This document shows positions 15,970 to 24,884 of a DNA stretch of 47,353 bases, one piece after another. The stretch is from Altibacter sp. (GTDB lineage: Bacteria > Bacteroidota > Bacteroidia > Flavobacteriales > Flavobacteriaceae): the NCBI RefSeq assembly GCF_019913785.1, contig NZ_JAIOHK010000058.1:1-47353 (forward strand). Reading direction: 5' to 3'. Below the pieces are notes generated by a model. The model did not search any database, was not told the DNA's origin, and saw nothing but the letters and a program-made list of their open reading frames with translations. The position numbers were made by a program, and so were the translations under genes. Within the stretch, counting starts at the first letter, position 1; every line of letters starts with the position of its first letter.

Positions 15970-16722
15970 TTAACTTTCCTTTAAAGTTCGCTTTTTTTCT
16001 TCAAATACAACAAAGAGGAGTAGCACTACTAAAATTCCAAAGAGCACACCTGAAGAACCTATTGTACCTAGATCGAAACCTCCTTTATCGGTAGACTTTG
16101 TGAGCAAATCTCCAAAGGTTGCACCAAAAGGGCGAGTAAGGACAAAGGCGACCCAGAAAAGAATAACCGTGGAGATTTTAGTAAAAAACTTAGCCAACAC
16201 CACCAATAGAATAAGCGATCCTATAAGCAAAGCACCACCTCCAAATCCAAGTCCGCTATCATCGGCTAAATAATCTCCTAGTGCAGTACCCAATGTATTG
16301 GATATTAAAATGGTAACCCAATAGAACATTTCGGGCCGAAACGTTTTTATATCTGTAACAGACAAGGATTTTTCACTTTTATGCCAAATCAACAACATCG
16401 AAACCAACATAAAAACTAATATCGTAGACCCCATTGCATATCCTAGCCCGAGAGTTCTATCCATATAATCAGACATGGTAGTTCCGGCCGTACTTGTTGT
16501 TAAAATGACAAGCCAATACAAGGCAGGATTGTATTTTTTTGACATTAGTTGGGCAATTAATGAAACGACAAAAAAGCTTATCAAAATGATTGAGCTAAGC
16601 CCATAACCTATATTAAAGGTCATCGACAGCATATCACCGGCTGTTTCCCCTAAGGTGGTGGCACAGATTTTCATGATCCAGAAAATAAGGTTCACCTCTG
16701 CCACTTTTTTCATGTTTGCCAT
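15970..16722 (-). CDS. COG4705-like multi-pass membrane protein with four internal repeats
   Basis: 250 residues and eight hydrophobic helices. The motif T-x-x-G-x-x-x-x-D followed by a GLGYG-like turn recurs four times: ATTLGETAGD (D30), TSTAGTTMSD (D85), SNTLGTALGD (D150) and TRPFGATFGD (D205). The spacing of 55, 65 and 55 residues suggests two halves, each made of two hairpins. I recall this as the uncharacterised COG4705 family. The repeated membrane-embedded acidic residues suggest ion or small-substrate transport, but nothing shows it directly. It lies between DUF1003 and PAP2 genes in the operon. Confidence 0.75.
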   Translation of the reverse strand: MANMKKVAEVNLIFWIMKICATTLGETAGDMLSMTFNIGYGLSSIILISFFVVSLIAQLMSKKYNPALYWLVILTTSTAGTTMSDYMDRTLGLGYAMGSTILVFMLVSMLLIWHKSEKSLSVTDIKTFRPEMFYWVTILISNTLGTALGDYLADDSGLGFGGGALLIGSLILLVVLAKFFTKISTVILFWVAFVLTRPFGATFGDLLTKSTDKGGFDLGTIGSSGVLFGILVVLLLFVVFEEKKRTLKES

Positions 16723-16746
16723 ACTTATTATTTATTTGACTTTAGG

Positions 16747-17751
16747 TTAAAAGGTAATTGTCACCCCTACGACACTAATTCCGTTGAATTTTGAGAAGGA
16801 ATAATTAGTTTCAAAAACCGTTTTTCGAGTAGATAATTCGGTTTCAATCTTTTTATGAATTCTTCTGTTGGCAGCATTCTTACCAATGGCATAGCCTATT
16901 AAAATGGCTAAGGGATAGTCGGATGCCCAATGGACCCGCGAACTCATCATTTCGAAAGCCAATAATCCCATTAACGAATAACCCACTGGTTTTATCCATT
17001 TTACTTCGGGATAATTAATTGCTAAAACCGTCACGGTCGCCATAAAAGTAGCCACATGTCCGGATGGCATCGCATCGTAATTTGGAGTATCCTCATAATA
17101 CGATTTGAAACTGGGAAAAGGCGTCCAATGCCCTCCCGGATTCCCGCTTTCAATGGCTGCACTTGGACTCTGCCGGCCTGTGATTCGTTTAATCACCTGT
17201 GTAGTGACTCCAGCTGAAATCAGGACTTCAATGAGCTCGTTGGCGGTATTTAACGCCCTGTAATCGTTGTAAATGAGTCCGCTGGCATAAAATCCGGCAC
17301 TTATGAGAATTGGAGTCATTCCGTAACCAATGTAGTAGATTGCTCCGTTGATGTCTTGAGGGATTAATTCGACTCCCAACACCCTTATATATCGCACATC
17401 TTCAGACAATCCTAATGGTTCACCCAATTCGATAGAATTGTCCAATAACTTTTGATCAACGGGGATAAGTGCTACCGTACTCCCAACGGCCAAACTACTC
17501 CAAAGAACATTTTCCTTTTTCACCAAAAAGCTGCCGAAATCTGCTAAATCTTGTGGTAAATATGTAATTACATCAAATAGTTTAGGTTTTGTATATCCAT
17601 AGCTTGTTGTTTCATTAATCCGTACATACTGGTACGAATCGACGATCGAATCGGCATTTTGCCCGAGAAGAAAATTACAATTAAGAAGCAATACTAAAAA
17701 AAGGAGAATACTTTTTCGGCCTTTATTTCTGGAAAGATTCGAAGTATCCAT
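16747..17751 (-). CDS. PAP2-family phosphatase, larger exported paralogue
   Basis: 334 residues. An N-terminal signal/anchor (SILLFLVLLLNCNFLLG, about 14-30) is followed by the PAP2 domain with KRITGRQSP (motif 1, K188), MPSGHVATF (motif 2, 229-232) and SSRVHWASDYP (motif 3, R272/H274/D278). Such enzymes dephosphorylate phosphatidic acid, phosphatidylglycerol phosphate or polyprenyl diphosphates on the periplasmic side. In motif 1 the usual RP after K-x6 is SP. In motif 3 the Arg-to-His spacing is shorter than canonical. Activity may therefore differ. It sits 3 bases after a second PAP2 gene. Confidence 0.85.
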   Translation of the reverse strand: MDTSNLSRNKGRKSILLFLVLLLNCNFLLGQNADSIVDSYQYVRINETTSYGYTKPKLFDVITYLPQDLADFGSFLVKKENVLWSSLAVGSTVALIPVDQKLLDNSIELGEPLGLSEDVRYIRVLGVELIPQDINGAIYYIGYGMTPILISAGFYASGLIYNDYRALNTANELIEVLISAGVTTQVIKRITGRQSPSAAIESGNPGGHWTPFPSFKSYYEDTPNYDAMPSGHVATFMATVTVLAINYPEVKWIKPVGYSLMGLLAFEMMSSRVHWASDYPLAILIGYAIGKNAANRRIHKKIETELSTRKTVFETNYSFSKFNGISVVGVTITF

Positions 17752-17754
17752 AAT

Positions 17755-18321
17755 TCAAAATTTGTATTTGATTCCCAATAAATATACATCATTATCGCTT
17801 GAAAAAGTAAGCTCGTAATGATCTCTTTGATAAGGCGTGGTAAAGATGTATGTACTTCCAATTCCCACGATGGCACCTGCTAAGACATCCCAACCATCGT
17901 GGCGGTCGTTATAACCTTCGATCCTGCTATAGGCAACAAATCCGGCTAACGCATAGGCAGGAGCTCCATAGGTCCAACCATAGCGCCTTTGAATAAACGA
18001 AGCTCCTGAGAAAGCGGAGGCTGTATGCCCGGAAGGAAATGCCAAACCATCCGATGCTCCTTCTGGACGCGGCTTATTGATTAAGTATTTTACTCCGTAG
18101 GTAATAGCTATTGTGGTACCATAAGATTTCATTAACTGCCAAAAACCTTCTTCATCCTTAACAAATAAGGTCGTTAAGCCGGCACCAACAGGTAATGCAA
18201 GTTGGAGAATATCTCCGGTTTTTTGATATGCCTTTTCCCTTCGAATCTCTTTAGGTGAATCAACTTGTGCATAGGCATAGTTGATACAAAAAAACAGGAA
18301 GATACACATCAATTTATTCAT
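17755..18321 (-). CDS. PAP2-family phosphatase, shorter exported paralogue
   Basis: 188 residues from the ATG at 18321, chosen because it gives a clean signal peptide (MNKLMCIFLFFCINYAYA, then QVDS) and avoids overlap with the kinase gene. All three PAP2 motifs are canonical: KYLINKPRP (78-86), FPSGHTASA (PSGH 96-99) and SRIEGYNDRHDGWDV (R133, H141, D145). The C-terminus ends ...YLLGIKYKF, a terminal aromatic. Likely a periplasm-facing lipid phosphatase working with the adjacent lipid kinase and LtaS-like enzyme. Confidence 0.88.
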   Translation of the reverse strand: MNKLMCIFLFFCINYAYAQVDSPKEIRREKAYQKTGDILQLALPVGAGLTTLFVKDEEGFWQLMKSYGTTIAITYGVKYLINKPRPEGASDGLAFPSGHTASAFSGASFIQRRYGWTYGAPAYALAGFVAYSRIEGYNDRHDGWDVLAGAIVGIGSTYIFTTPYQRDHYELTFSSDNDVYLLGIKYKF

Positions 18322-18332
18322 AATTAATTGGT

Positions 18333-19220
18333 TTACGGAATACATACTTTTAATTTTCTGGGCAATACTGTTATTGCTATGTTGTTATCAATTGATTCGA
18401 GTAGCTCACCGTCCTTCTGAGCTACCATTTTTTGTTGGGAGGTATTGCAAATATGAAGGGAACTCGTTTTAACAAAGCGCACTTTCTTCAACCAATAATG
18501 TTTCTTTATAAGGAATAGCATTCCGAAGAGCACCATATAAAAGAAGGATAGTTTTGGTACGATGAGCATATCCAAGACCCCATCCTGTAGTGATGCTTGC
18601 GGAGTCAAGCTCATATGGTATCCCAACTCATTAGAATTGGAAACGAATAATAGAAAAGGGGATATCGTCTCGGTGGTATTGTCATAGGAAAGTTTGACTG
18701 TGTTTGAATAATTATATTTCTTAAGAGTTCGTAACACTGAAGTGATATAACTCCACAGTTTTCTTTTCGTAGATTTTTCAAAATCTGAAATAACATGGGC
18801 GTCAAAACCAATACCCATATTGCTGAAGAATATTTCGTTATTGATCGTCCCAACATCGATATCTATGCTTTTATACGACTTAATAATTTGAAGCGCCTTT
18901 TTTATATGCTTTGGAATTTTCAAATTGGACGCTAAACCATTTCCGGAACCCATGGGAATAATCCCTAGTAATATTTGTGTGTTCAGTAAGCAGGAAGCCA
19001 CTTCATTGATAGTACCATCACCGCCACAAGCCACAATAATATCTGCGCCTTCATCAATAGATCTTTTTGTTAGCTCATGCGCATGTTTTGGGTATTGTGA
19101 TTTCTTTACCTGAATTTCATAGAAGCCATTGCCAAAGAATTCTGACAAAAACTCTTCATCAAGTTTATTATGCCCCGAACCTGCAATAGGGTTCACTATA
19201 AAATGAATCTTAGTAATCAT
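18333..19220 (-). CDS. Diacylglycerol/lipid kinase family protein (DagK/YegS type)
   Basis: 295 residues. The catalytic domain carries VNPIAGSGHN, the ATP-binding ACGGDGTINEV (GGDGT 66-70) and IPMGSGNGLASNL (91-100), with the SNMGIGFDAHV strand typical of soluble DgkB/YegS kinases. These phosphorylate diacylglycerol or related lipids at the cytoplasmic membrane face. Its start overlaps the LtaS-like gene by 11 bases and a PAP2 gene follows by 11 bases. In Gram-positive bacteria DgkB recycles diacylglycerol released by LtaS; the same coupling is plausible here. Confidence 0.92.
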   Translation of the reverse strand: MITKIHFIVNPIAGSGHNKLDEEFLSEFFGNGFYEIQVKKSQYPKHAHELTKRSIDEGADIIVACGGDGTINEVASCLLNTQILLGIIPMGSGNGLASNLKIPKHIKKALQIIKSYKSIDIDVGTINNEIFFSNMGIGFDAHVISDFEKSTKRKLWSYITSVLRTLKKYNYSNTVKLSYDNTTETISPFLLFVSNSNELGYHMSLTPQASLQDGVLDMLIVPKLSFFYMVLFGMLFLIKKHYWLKKVRFVKTSSLHICNTSQQKMVAQKDGELLESIDNNIAITVLPRKLKVCIP

Positions 19221-21201
19221 TTTTCAACGATTTTAATTTCAAACCTTCATTGTTGTATAAATAGTCCGATACCTGGTAATAAGAGATTGTTTCGGTAAAA
19301 AAGGTCGTATCAATTGGAACTGATTTAAGTTCATTGGATTCCCTGTCCCATGAATAAAAATTTGATTTTTTCATATCACCCAATACCATAAGCTTATTTC
19401 CTTTTAGCAACCCTAGTTTACGATAGTTGCCAATAAAGGCACGTGCTTCAGAATGAGAAGTTGTGAGGATATCACTGCCAAATAAGTTTGAATTGTACTT
19501 CCAATGTAATTGGGCAAATAGGGTGGGAAATACGTCAATTTGCGAAGCCAATGTTGAAATCTTAGCTGAAACACTTTCCGGAAGATTAAAGATCATACCA
19601 GGAATTAGATAATTTGCTACATCCAACTCCTGTCGCCCGGCACTCGATGCACAATGGTCTGACATAATCACAAAAACCGTATTCTTATACCAAGGCTTCG
19701 TTTTGGCAATTTTCAAGAACTCTCCTATGGCATAATCGGTATATTTAATAGCACCTTCTCTCCCACTGCCAGATGGAATGTCAATTTTACCTTCAGGATA
19801 CGTGTAAGGCCTGTGATTGGAAGTGGTCATCACAAAATTGAAAAAAGGCATATCTAATTCAGAAGCTTTGTCCGCCTCCTTGATCACCTTATTGTAAATA
19901 TCTATATCTGCAACACCCCAAGCGTTTTCAAAGGTGACCTCATCATCTTCAATGTTGGTTCTTGTTGTTGTGATATTTTTGTCTAATAAAAATCCTCTTC
20001 CACGATCAATAATATTAAATCCATTTCCTCCGAAATACGTATTCATATTATCGAAGTAACCATCGCCTCCATAGAAAAAATTGCGCGTATATCCTTTCTC
20101 TTTGAAAACATCCCCTATAGTAAACAGCCCTTGATTATTTTTCCGTTTTACAATGCTTCTTCCCGGGGTTGGAGGTATAGAAAGTGTTACAGCTTCCATT
20201 CCTCTTACAGTCCGGGTTCCGGTTGCAAAAAGATTCGTAAAAAACAAGCTTTCATTGGCCAACGAATCCAATGTTGGTGTAATAGACAGATTACTTCCGA
20301 AGGAATTTAAATAAGAAGCACTTAGACTTTCAATAAAAATAAAGATCACATTTGGTCTTTGTTCCGGTAGGGTATCAAAGGCATTTACCCTTCTATAGAT
20401 TGACGTTGTTTCCTCTTTTATAAATTGATCTCCCTGTTTTTGGTATTTTTTTTTCAATTCAGAAAAAGCGTGTTTGGTTTCGATGGTATTATAAAATTCG
20501 GGATAGGATAGTTCGTTATTTCTAAAGGCGGCAAAAAAGGAATAGATACCTGTTTTGGCAAGCTCATTATTGTATCTATTTTCAGAAAATTCGGCTGCAT
20601 TGTTAGTTACGAGTCCTGAAAAAACCGCAACAATAGCAACGATGATTGAGGCAGGAATCAGTTTTTCCTTAAAAGAGGAGGTGCTAGCAAATGTTTTTGA
20701 AAAGACTTGTTTTTTCCTGGTGAAATAAATAAGTAGGGCTGCAAGAATAAGCATCCCGCTAAGGAGAAATGGAATTGGGTAGGATTCATTGATATTCTGA
20801 ACCACCTCATAGGTGTAGATCAAATAATCCACCGCTATAAAATTAAATCGACGCCTGAACTCTTCCCAGAAGGTAATTTCAGCAAAAAAAGAAAATAAGA
20901 AAATGAGTAACCCCAGTGTATATGCGACATACGTAATACATTTATCTACTAGACTACCATGCCACTTGCTTGGAAATAATACTAAATACAATGCATAGGG
21001 TACCGCAAAAAAGCTTACCGAACCTATATCAAATAAAAAACCTATCAAGAAGGTATTTCCCAGTATAAAAAAGGATGTATCCGCCTCGCTGAAGCTCCAA
21101 ATAAGAAAGATAATTCTAACAATTGTCGAGAATAGGACAAATAGAAAAACGAAATACCAAAGGAGCAAAAACCTAGTGGGAAAGATCTTCTTTAAGATCA
21201 T
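19210..21201 (-). CDS. LTA synthase-like membrane sulfatase-fold transferase
   Basis: 663 residues. Five N-terminal membrane helices (about 12-35, 47-75, 88-110, 145-162, 182-200) precede a periplasmic alkaline-phosphatase-fold domain. Visible active-site features are NVIFIFIESLSASYL (E291), the nucleophile loop ATGTRTVRGMEA (T331), TTSNHRPY (H463) and VIMSDHCASS (D515, H516). LtaS-like enzymes move phosphoglycerol or phosphoethanolamine from a phospholipid to a glycan or glycolipid and release diacylglycerol. This is the first gene of the envelope operon. A Gram-negative has no lipoteichoic acid, so the acceptor is unknown. Confidence 0.88.
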   Translation of the reverse strand: MILKKIFPTRFLLLWYFVFLFVLFSTIVRIIFLIWSFSEADTSFFILGNTFLIGFLFDIGSVSFFAVPYALYLVLFPSKWHGSLVDKCITYVAYTLGLLIFLFSFFAEITFWEEFRRRFNFIAVDYLIYTYEVVQNINESYPIPFLLSGMLILAALLIYFTRKKQVFSKTFASTSSFKEKLIPASIIVAIVAVFSGLVTNNAAEFSENRYNNELAKTGIYSFFAAFRNNELSYPEFYNTIETKHAFSELKKKYQKQGDQFIKEETTSIYRRVNAFDTLPEQRPNVIFIFIESLSASYLNSFGSNLSITPTLDSLANESLFFTNLFATGTRTVRGMEAVTLSIPPTPGRSIVKRKNNQGLFTIGDVFKEKGYTRNFFYGGDGYFDNMNTYFGGNGFNIIDRGRGFLLDKNITTTRTNIEDDEVTFENAWGVADIDIYNKVIKEADKASELDMPFFNFVMTTSNHRPYTYPEGKIDIPSGSGREGAIKYTDYAIGEFLKIAKTKPWYKNTVFVIMSDHCASSAGRQELDVANYLIPGMIFNLPESVSAKISTLASQIDVFPTLFAQLHWKYNSNLFGSDILTTSHSEARAFIGNYRKLGLLKGNKLMVLGDMKKSNFYSWDRESNELKSVPIDTTFFTETISYYQVSDYLYNNEGLKLKSLKNDY

Positions 21202-21358
21202 AGTTGAGTTTTTAAATTAGACTGTGAACGTTCCATTCTGAAAAAAGGGAGCGAGCGTCGCGTATAGTTCTATTTGGAACAATACACATCGTGCATACTA
21301 ATTATCCAGTAGTATTACGGGATCCGTAAAGATTTGGATTAACTAAAAGGACTATGCC

Positions 21359-21886
21359 TTAGTCATCGTCGTTATCATCATCGTCAGGGTCGTCATTGGC
21401 TGCAACATTTTTTTGGACGACTCCTTCGGGAGTAATGGTAACATCAATGGTGGTCTCGCCTCGTTCAAGTTCAAACTCATAGAGCATTCCTGATGCAGTT
21501 TCCGAAATTTCCATTTCATCCACATCATAATCGGCAAAATCTTTTTTCAATATAGCAATTACGGCGGCGGGAACTTCGGCGATTCCAATTACCTTTTCGG
21601 TTTCTAGCCAGGTGCCGCTTACATCAAAATTTGCGGCATGTGCTACCCCTTCCAGCTTGAATTCAGCTTCCCATTCATTTTCGTTTTCTTGGTCCCAAAT
21701 GACTTCCGTTGCGTTTTGAAATTTGGTTTGGAAAGTAGTTAGAACAGCTTCCGGGATTGTTTGCTTAGAATTTAGCACCTGCGCAACTTCTTCGCCTCCC
21801 GTATCAGTAGATTCTTTTTTGGTCTCGGCACAGCTTAAAAGACCTACACTTAAAAGTACCATCCATAAATAAAAGAGGGTTTTCAT
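21359..21886 (-). CDS. PepSY-like (BLIP-fold) lipoprotein with poly-acidic tail
   Basis: 175 residues. Signal peptide with lipobox LLSC near residue 19. Two tandem PepSY-like modules follow: one around VLTTFQTKFQNATEVIWDQENENEWEAEF, one around VIAILKKDFADYDVDEMEISE. The last residues are almost all Asp/Asn (DDPDDDDNDDD). These domains are common in Bacteroidota periplasmic proteins and may inhibit or scaffold peptidases or bind metals. The gene is flanked by 157 and 97 non-coding bases and is probably monocistronic. Confidence 0.8.
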   Translation of the reverse strand: MKTLFYLWMVLLSVGLLSCAETKKESTDTGGEEVAQVLNSKQTIPEAVLTTFQTKFQNATEVIWDQENENEWEAEFKLEGVAHAANFDVSGTWLETEKVIGIAEVPAAVIAILKKDFADYDVDEMEISETASGMLYEFELERGETTIDVTITPEGVVQKNVAANDDPDDDDNDDD

Positions 21887-21983
21887 TTGTTATAAAATTT
21901 TAGCTATTGCATTATTGCACTGCAAGAACGGGAGATATTATGCGCTTGGTATTTTGAACAAGTTCGGTATGCCTATATTGGAC

Positions 21984-23024
21984 TTATTCGTTATTTGAAG
22001 ACAGGGATTTTTTGTATTCGTATGGTGTTAATCCCTTAATTTTCTTATAGGTGGTGTAGAAATTAGACTTTGAATTAAAACCTACTTCGTTGGCAATTCC
22101 CATAAGTGTTAAATGGGCATATTGTTCTTTTTGCACACAATTTTCAAATGCTTCCACCCGATATCCGTTTACAAAATCCTGAAAATTGGTATTTAGGTGA
22201 ATGCTGAGAATCTCTGAAATATATTGTTTTGGGATGTTTAAATTTTGGGACATGGTAGTAAGAGACAATTTAGGATCGGTGTATCCTTTCTCCGTTTCCA
22301 TAAACGAAATAATCTTATTTTTATAGCCTGCTACCATTTTTTCATTAAGCCCCGAACTTTTATACTTCTCTTCCTTTAAAGCAAGTAAAACTTCCTTAGG
22401 TGCAAGAATTAATTTCATCGTAATGAAATAAAATAACAGTGCTACGGTCAATAAAGTAAAAGTGTTGAAATTAGCATCATTGAACAATTCAATTTCTGTG
22501 AGTCCAAACCATCCTAAAACCTCATTTACCATGGAAGCACTCATGAGCAAAGCAAGAGGGATCATAAAAATAAGCATCCACTTCTGTTTTTTACTTTGGA
22601 ACAATCGCACCATGCTGTGTACTAAGTAATACAGAAAGGATAATTCTATTATCAATTCAAAAATTTCTACAGCTAAAACCTCTTCAAACGCAGCAGTAAC
22701 TTCATAGATCTCATTAATAAAATACGCAATGTTTGGAACAAAATACAGCAGGTCAAGTTTGTTGAATATTTCTCTTCCCGAAACGGAATATTTTACAAAG
22801 AGAAATAGGAATGTAATAAACAGCGAAGCATCAAAAAAGAACCAATCTACCCCTTTGGCAATCATATTATTGTCATCGTCACCTAAGATGAAAAATATAA
22901 TAGAAAGGATACTTCCTATGAGCAACCAGAGTGTAGGTTTTTTATAGGAATCGCGTTTCACGAATAAAACCCCCATTAAAAAAAATCCTTGTATTAAGGC
23001 CACTAATTGGATTGCTATAAGCAT
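21984..23024 (-). CDS. AraC-family regulator with seven-helix membrane sensor
   Basis: 346 residues. Seven hydrophobic helices occupy about residues 1-215. A cytoplasmic AraC HTH_18 domain follows, with GYTDPKLSLTTMSQNLNIPKQYISEIL (first HTH) and LTLMGIANEVGFNSKSNFYTTYKKIKGLTPYEYK (second HTH and signature). It would sense a membrane or periplasmic signal and bind DNA directly. It starts 46 bases downstream of the epimerase gene on the same strand and could be cotranscribed with it. Confidence 0.88.
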   Translation of the reverse strand: MLIAIQLVALIQGFFLMGVLFVKRDSYKKPTLWLLIGSILSIIFFILGDDDNNMIAKGVDWFFFDASLFITFLFLFVKYSVSGREIFNKLDLLYFVPNIAYFINEIYEVTAAFEEVLAVEIFELIIELSFLYYLVHSMVRLFQSKKQKWMLIFMIPLALLMSASMVNEVLGWFGLTEIELFNDANFNTFTLLTVALLFYFITMKLILAPKEVLLALKEEKYKSSGLNEKMVAGYKNKIISFMETEKGYTDPKLSLTTMSQNLNIPKQYISEILSIHLNTNFQDFVNGYRVEAFENCVQKEQYAHLTLMGIANEVGFNSKSNFYTTYKKIKGLTPYEYKKSLSSNNE

Positions 23025-23070
23025 TGGGTGATGTTTAAAAATTTAGGTTTAGGTCGGACAAGCTATTGGA

Positions 23071-24009
23071 TTAAAAATTCTGCCGAAACCACTTAACTTG
23101 CTCCTCCAAGCCTTCCTTTAACGATGTTTTCGGATTGTAATGTAATAATTTTCTGGCTTTATCGATATTCGCACAGGTACGGGCTTGATCTCCGGGGCGA
23201 GCCGGTTTGTGCTCCATTGTTATTTTTTTCTGAAGGATTTCTTCCACCGTGGCAATACCTGTGGCGGTGGTGTTCTCTTCTTCGGTACCCAAATTGAAAA
23301 TCTCTGCATTGCAAACTGCTTCCTTCCCTATCACACTCACAATGCCGTCCACTATGTCTTGTACATAGGTAAAACTGCGTAGGTGTTCCAAACTACCTTC
23401 ATATAAGGGAAATGACTTGTCATTTAAACCGCAGTCTATGAGTCGGGTATAGAGTTTATCCGGCCGTTCCCGAGGTCCATACACCGAATACAATCGCAAC
23501 GAACAACTTTGTAAGAGTGCTCTTCGTGAATACGCCAACACCAACTGCTCTGCCGCCAATTTGGTAACACCATACCAAGAAGCGGGCAAGGGCGCTTGAT
23601 CTTCGGTAAAGGTCGCATTCAAACCATAGATTGAAGAGGTCGCAATATTGACAAAGAATGGTTTGGATAAAAGTGTTTCTATGGTATCAAGGATGCGCTG
23701 TGTTCCGAAGAAATTATTGCTGAAATAATCTTCAAACGTACTCGAAATCGAAATGCCAGGTTGTGCTGCGAAATGAAAGATATGTGAAATATCCTCGGTA
23801 ATAACGCTGCTTAGGTCATCCGTTCTCAAGTCTATCTTTTGAACAGCAATTCCTTTTTTTGCTAAGGCTTCGGCGTTTAACTTTTTTAAAGACACCTCGT
23901 AGTAGTCCGAAAAATTATCGATGGCGACTACTTCATGTCCCAAATCGGCTAAGCGTTCGGCCGTATGAGATCCTATAAATCCGGCTGCGCCTGTGACGAG
24001 TATTTTCAT
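23071..24009 (-). CDS. NAD-dependent sugar-nucleotide epimerase/dehydratase
   Basis: 312-residue extended SDR. The Rossmann motif GAAGFIGSH is at residues 7-15, HFAAQPGI near 89, the catalytic serine region NIATSSIYG, the YGVTK catalytic Tyr/Lys pair, and RLYSVYGPRERPD. It resembles UDP-glucuronate 4-epimerase/WbpP-type enzymes that make sugar nucleotides for surface glycans. It is divergent from the GT2-LABN-GT39 cassette and may supply its sugar; the exact substrate is not visible. Confidence 0.88.
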   Translation of the reverse strand: MKILVTGAAGFIGSHTAERLADLGHEVVAIDNFSDYYEVSLKKLNAEALAKKGIAVQKIDLRTDDLSSVITEDISHIFHFAAQPGISISSTFEDYFSNNFFGTQRILDTIETLLSKPFFVNIATSSIYGLNATFTEDQAPLPASWYGVTKLAAEQLVLAYSRRALLQSCSLRLYSVYGPRERPDKLYTRLIDCGLNDKSFPLYEGSLEHLRSFTYVQDIVDGIVSVIGKEAVCNAEIFNLGTEEENTTATGIATVEEILQKKITMEHKPARPGDQARTCANIDKARKLLHYNPKTSLKEGLEEQVKWFRQNF

Positions 24010-24143
24010 TCTGTATGTTGTATTCAGAAGTAAAAGTAATAAAATTCAAAAGGGGCAAAACAATATTTGCAATAACTTGTTTAAAAAACTCGGACATAAA
24101 ATGATTCATTGGCAAACCATTCCACTCCTAACTTAAAAAAAAT

Positions 24144-24151
24144 TACTTTTG
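24144..24151 (+). promoter_or_regulatory. -7 element TACTTTTG of the GT2-LABN-GT39 operon
   Basis: Exact TAnnTTTG match, 22 bases before the GT2 start codon at 24174. No TTG lies at the usual spacing, so another factor may assist. Confidence 0.55.
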
Positions 24152-24173
24152 CAAAAACCTATTTACATCTTAT

Positions 24174-24884
24174 ATGTACGAATTTACCATTATTGTACCG
24201 GTTTATAATGAGGAGGATAATTTAGAACGTGTGGAAAAGGAATTGCTGGCCTATACCAAAATAGCCACCAAGAAAACGGCCGTACTTTTTGTGAATGATG
24301 GTTCAAAAGATAGGAGTCAGGAGCTAATCGAAGCGATCTGCACCAGAAACAAAGCCTTTTACTTTATCAATTTCAAAGAAAATCGTGGTCTTAGTGCTGC
24401 GATTAAAGCCGGGTTCGACCATGTGGAAAGTCCGCTGGTAGGATATATAGATTCCGATCTCCAAACGGCTCCCGAAGATTTTAATTTGTTATTGGAACAC
24501 AGCGATGAATACGAATTAGTCACCGGTGTTCGCTCCAACCGAAAAGATTCCTTCGTGAAAAACATGTCTTCTAAAATCGCCAATGGTATTCGCCGTGCGT
24601 TTACACATGATGGAATGGACGATACCGGATGTCCCTTAAAAGTGATTAAGACCGAGAATGCGAAGCGAATTCCAATGTTCAAAGGCTTGCACCGCTTTTT
24701 ACCGGCTATGATCTTATTGCAAAACGGCAAGGTGTTGCAAGTACCTGTGCAACATTTTCCACGAATAGCAGGCACTGCCAAGTTTGGTCTGTGGAATCGT
24801 TTGCTAGGGCCACTAATGGATTGCTTTGCCTACCTTTGGATGAAGAAAAAGTACATCAACTACGAGATCAAAAGCAAGGGATGA
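24174..24884 (+). CDS. GT2 family glycosyltransferase (ArnC/DPM1-like)
   Basis: 236 residues. GT-A fold signatures: IIVPVYNEEDNLERVE at the N-terminus, LFVNDGSKDRSQELI, NRGLSAAIKAGFDH and the DxD-like YIDSDLQTAPEDF (near 92-97). Later DDTGCPLKVIKT and HRFLPAM match polyprenyl-phosphate glycosyltransferases such as ArnC/DPM1. It lacks the long C-terminal membrane helices of ArnC. It probably transfers a sugar to undecaprenyl phosphate on the cytoplasmic face. The stop overlaps the next start in ATGA. Confidence 0.9.
   Translation: MYEFTIIVPVYNEEDNLERVEKELLAYTKIATKKTAVLFVNDGSKDRSQELIEAICTRNKAFYFINFKENRGLSAAIKAGFDHVESPLVGYIDSDLQTAPEDFNLLLEHSDEYELVTGVRSNRKDSFVKNMSSKIANGIRRAFTHDGMDDTGCPLKVIKTENAKRIPMFKGLHRFLPAMILLQNGKVLQVPVQHFPRIAGTAKFGLWNRLLGPLMDCFAYLWMKKKYINYEIKSKG

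Noticed and set aside
24359-24781. 140-codon minus-strand frame inside the GT2 gene
   Set aside because: Antisense shadow of conserved GT-A motifs; Cys/Arg-rich translation without a domain.
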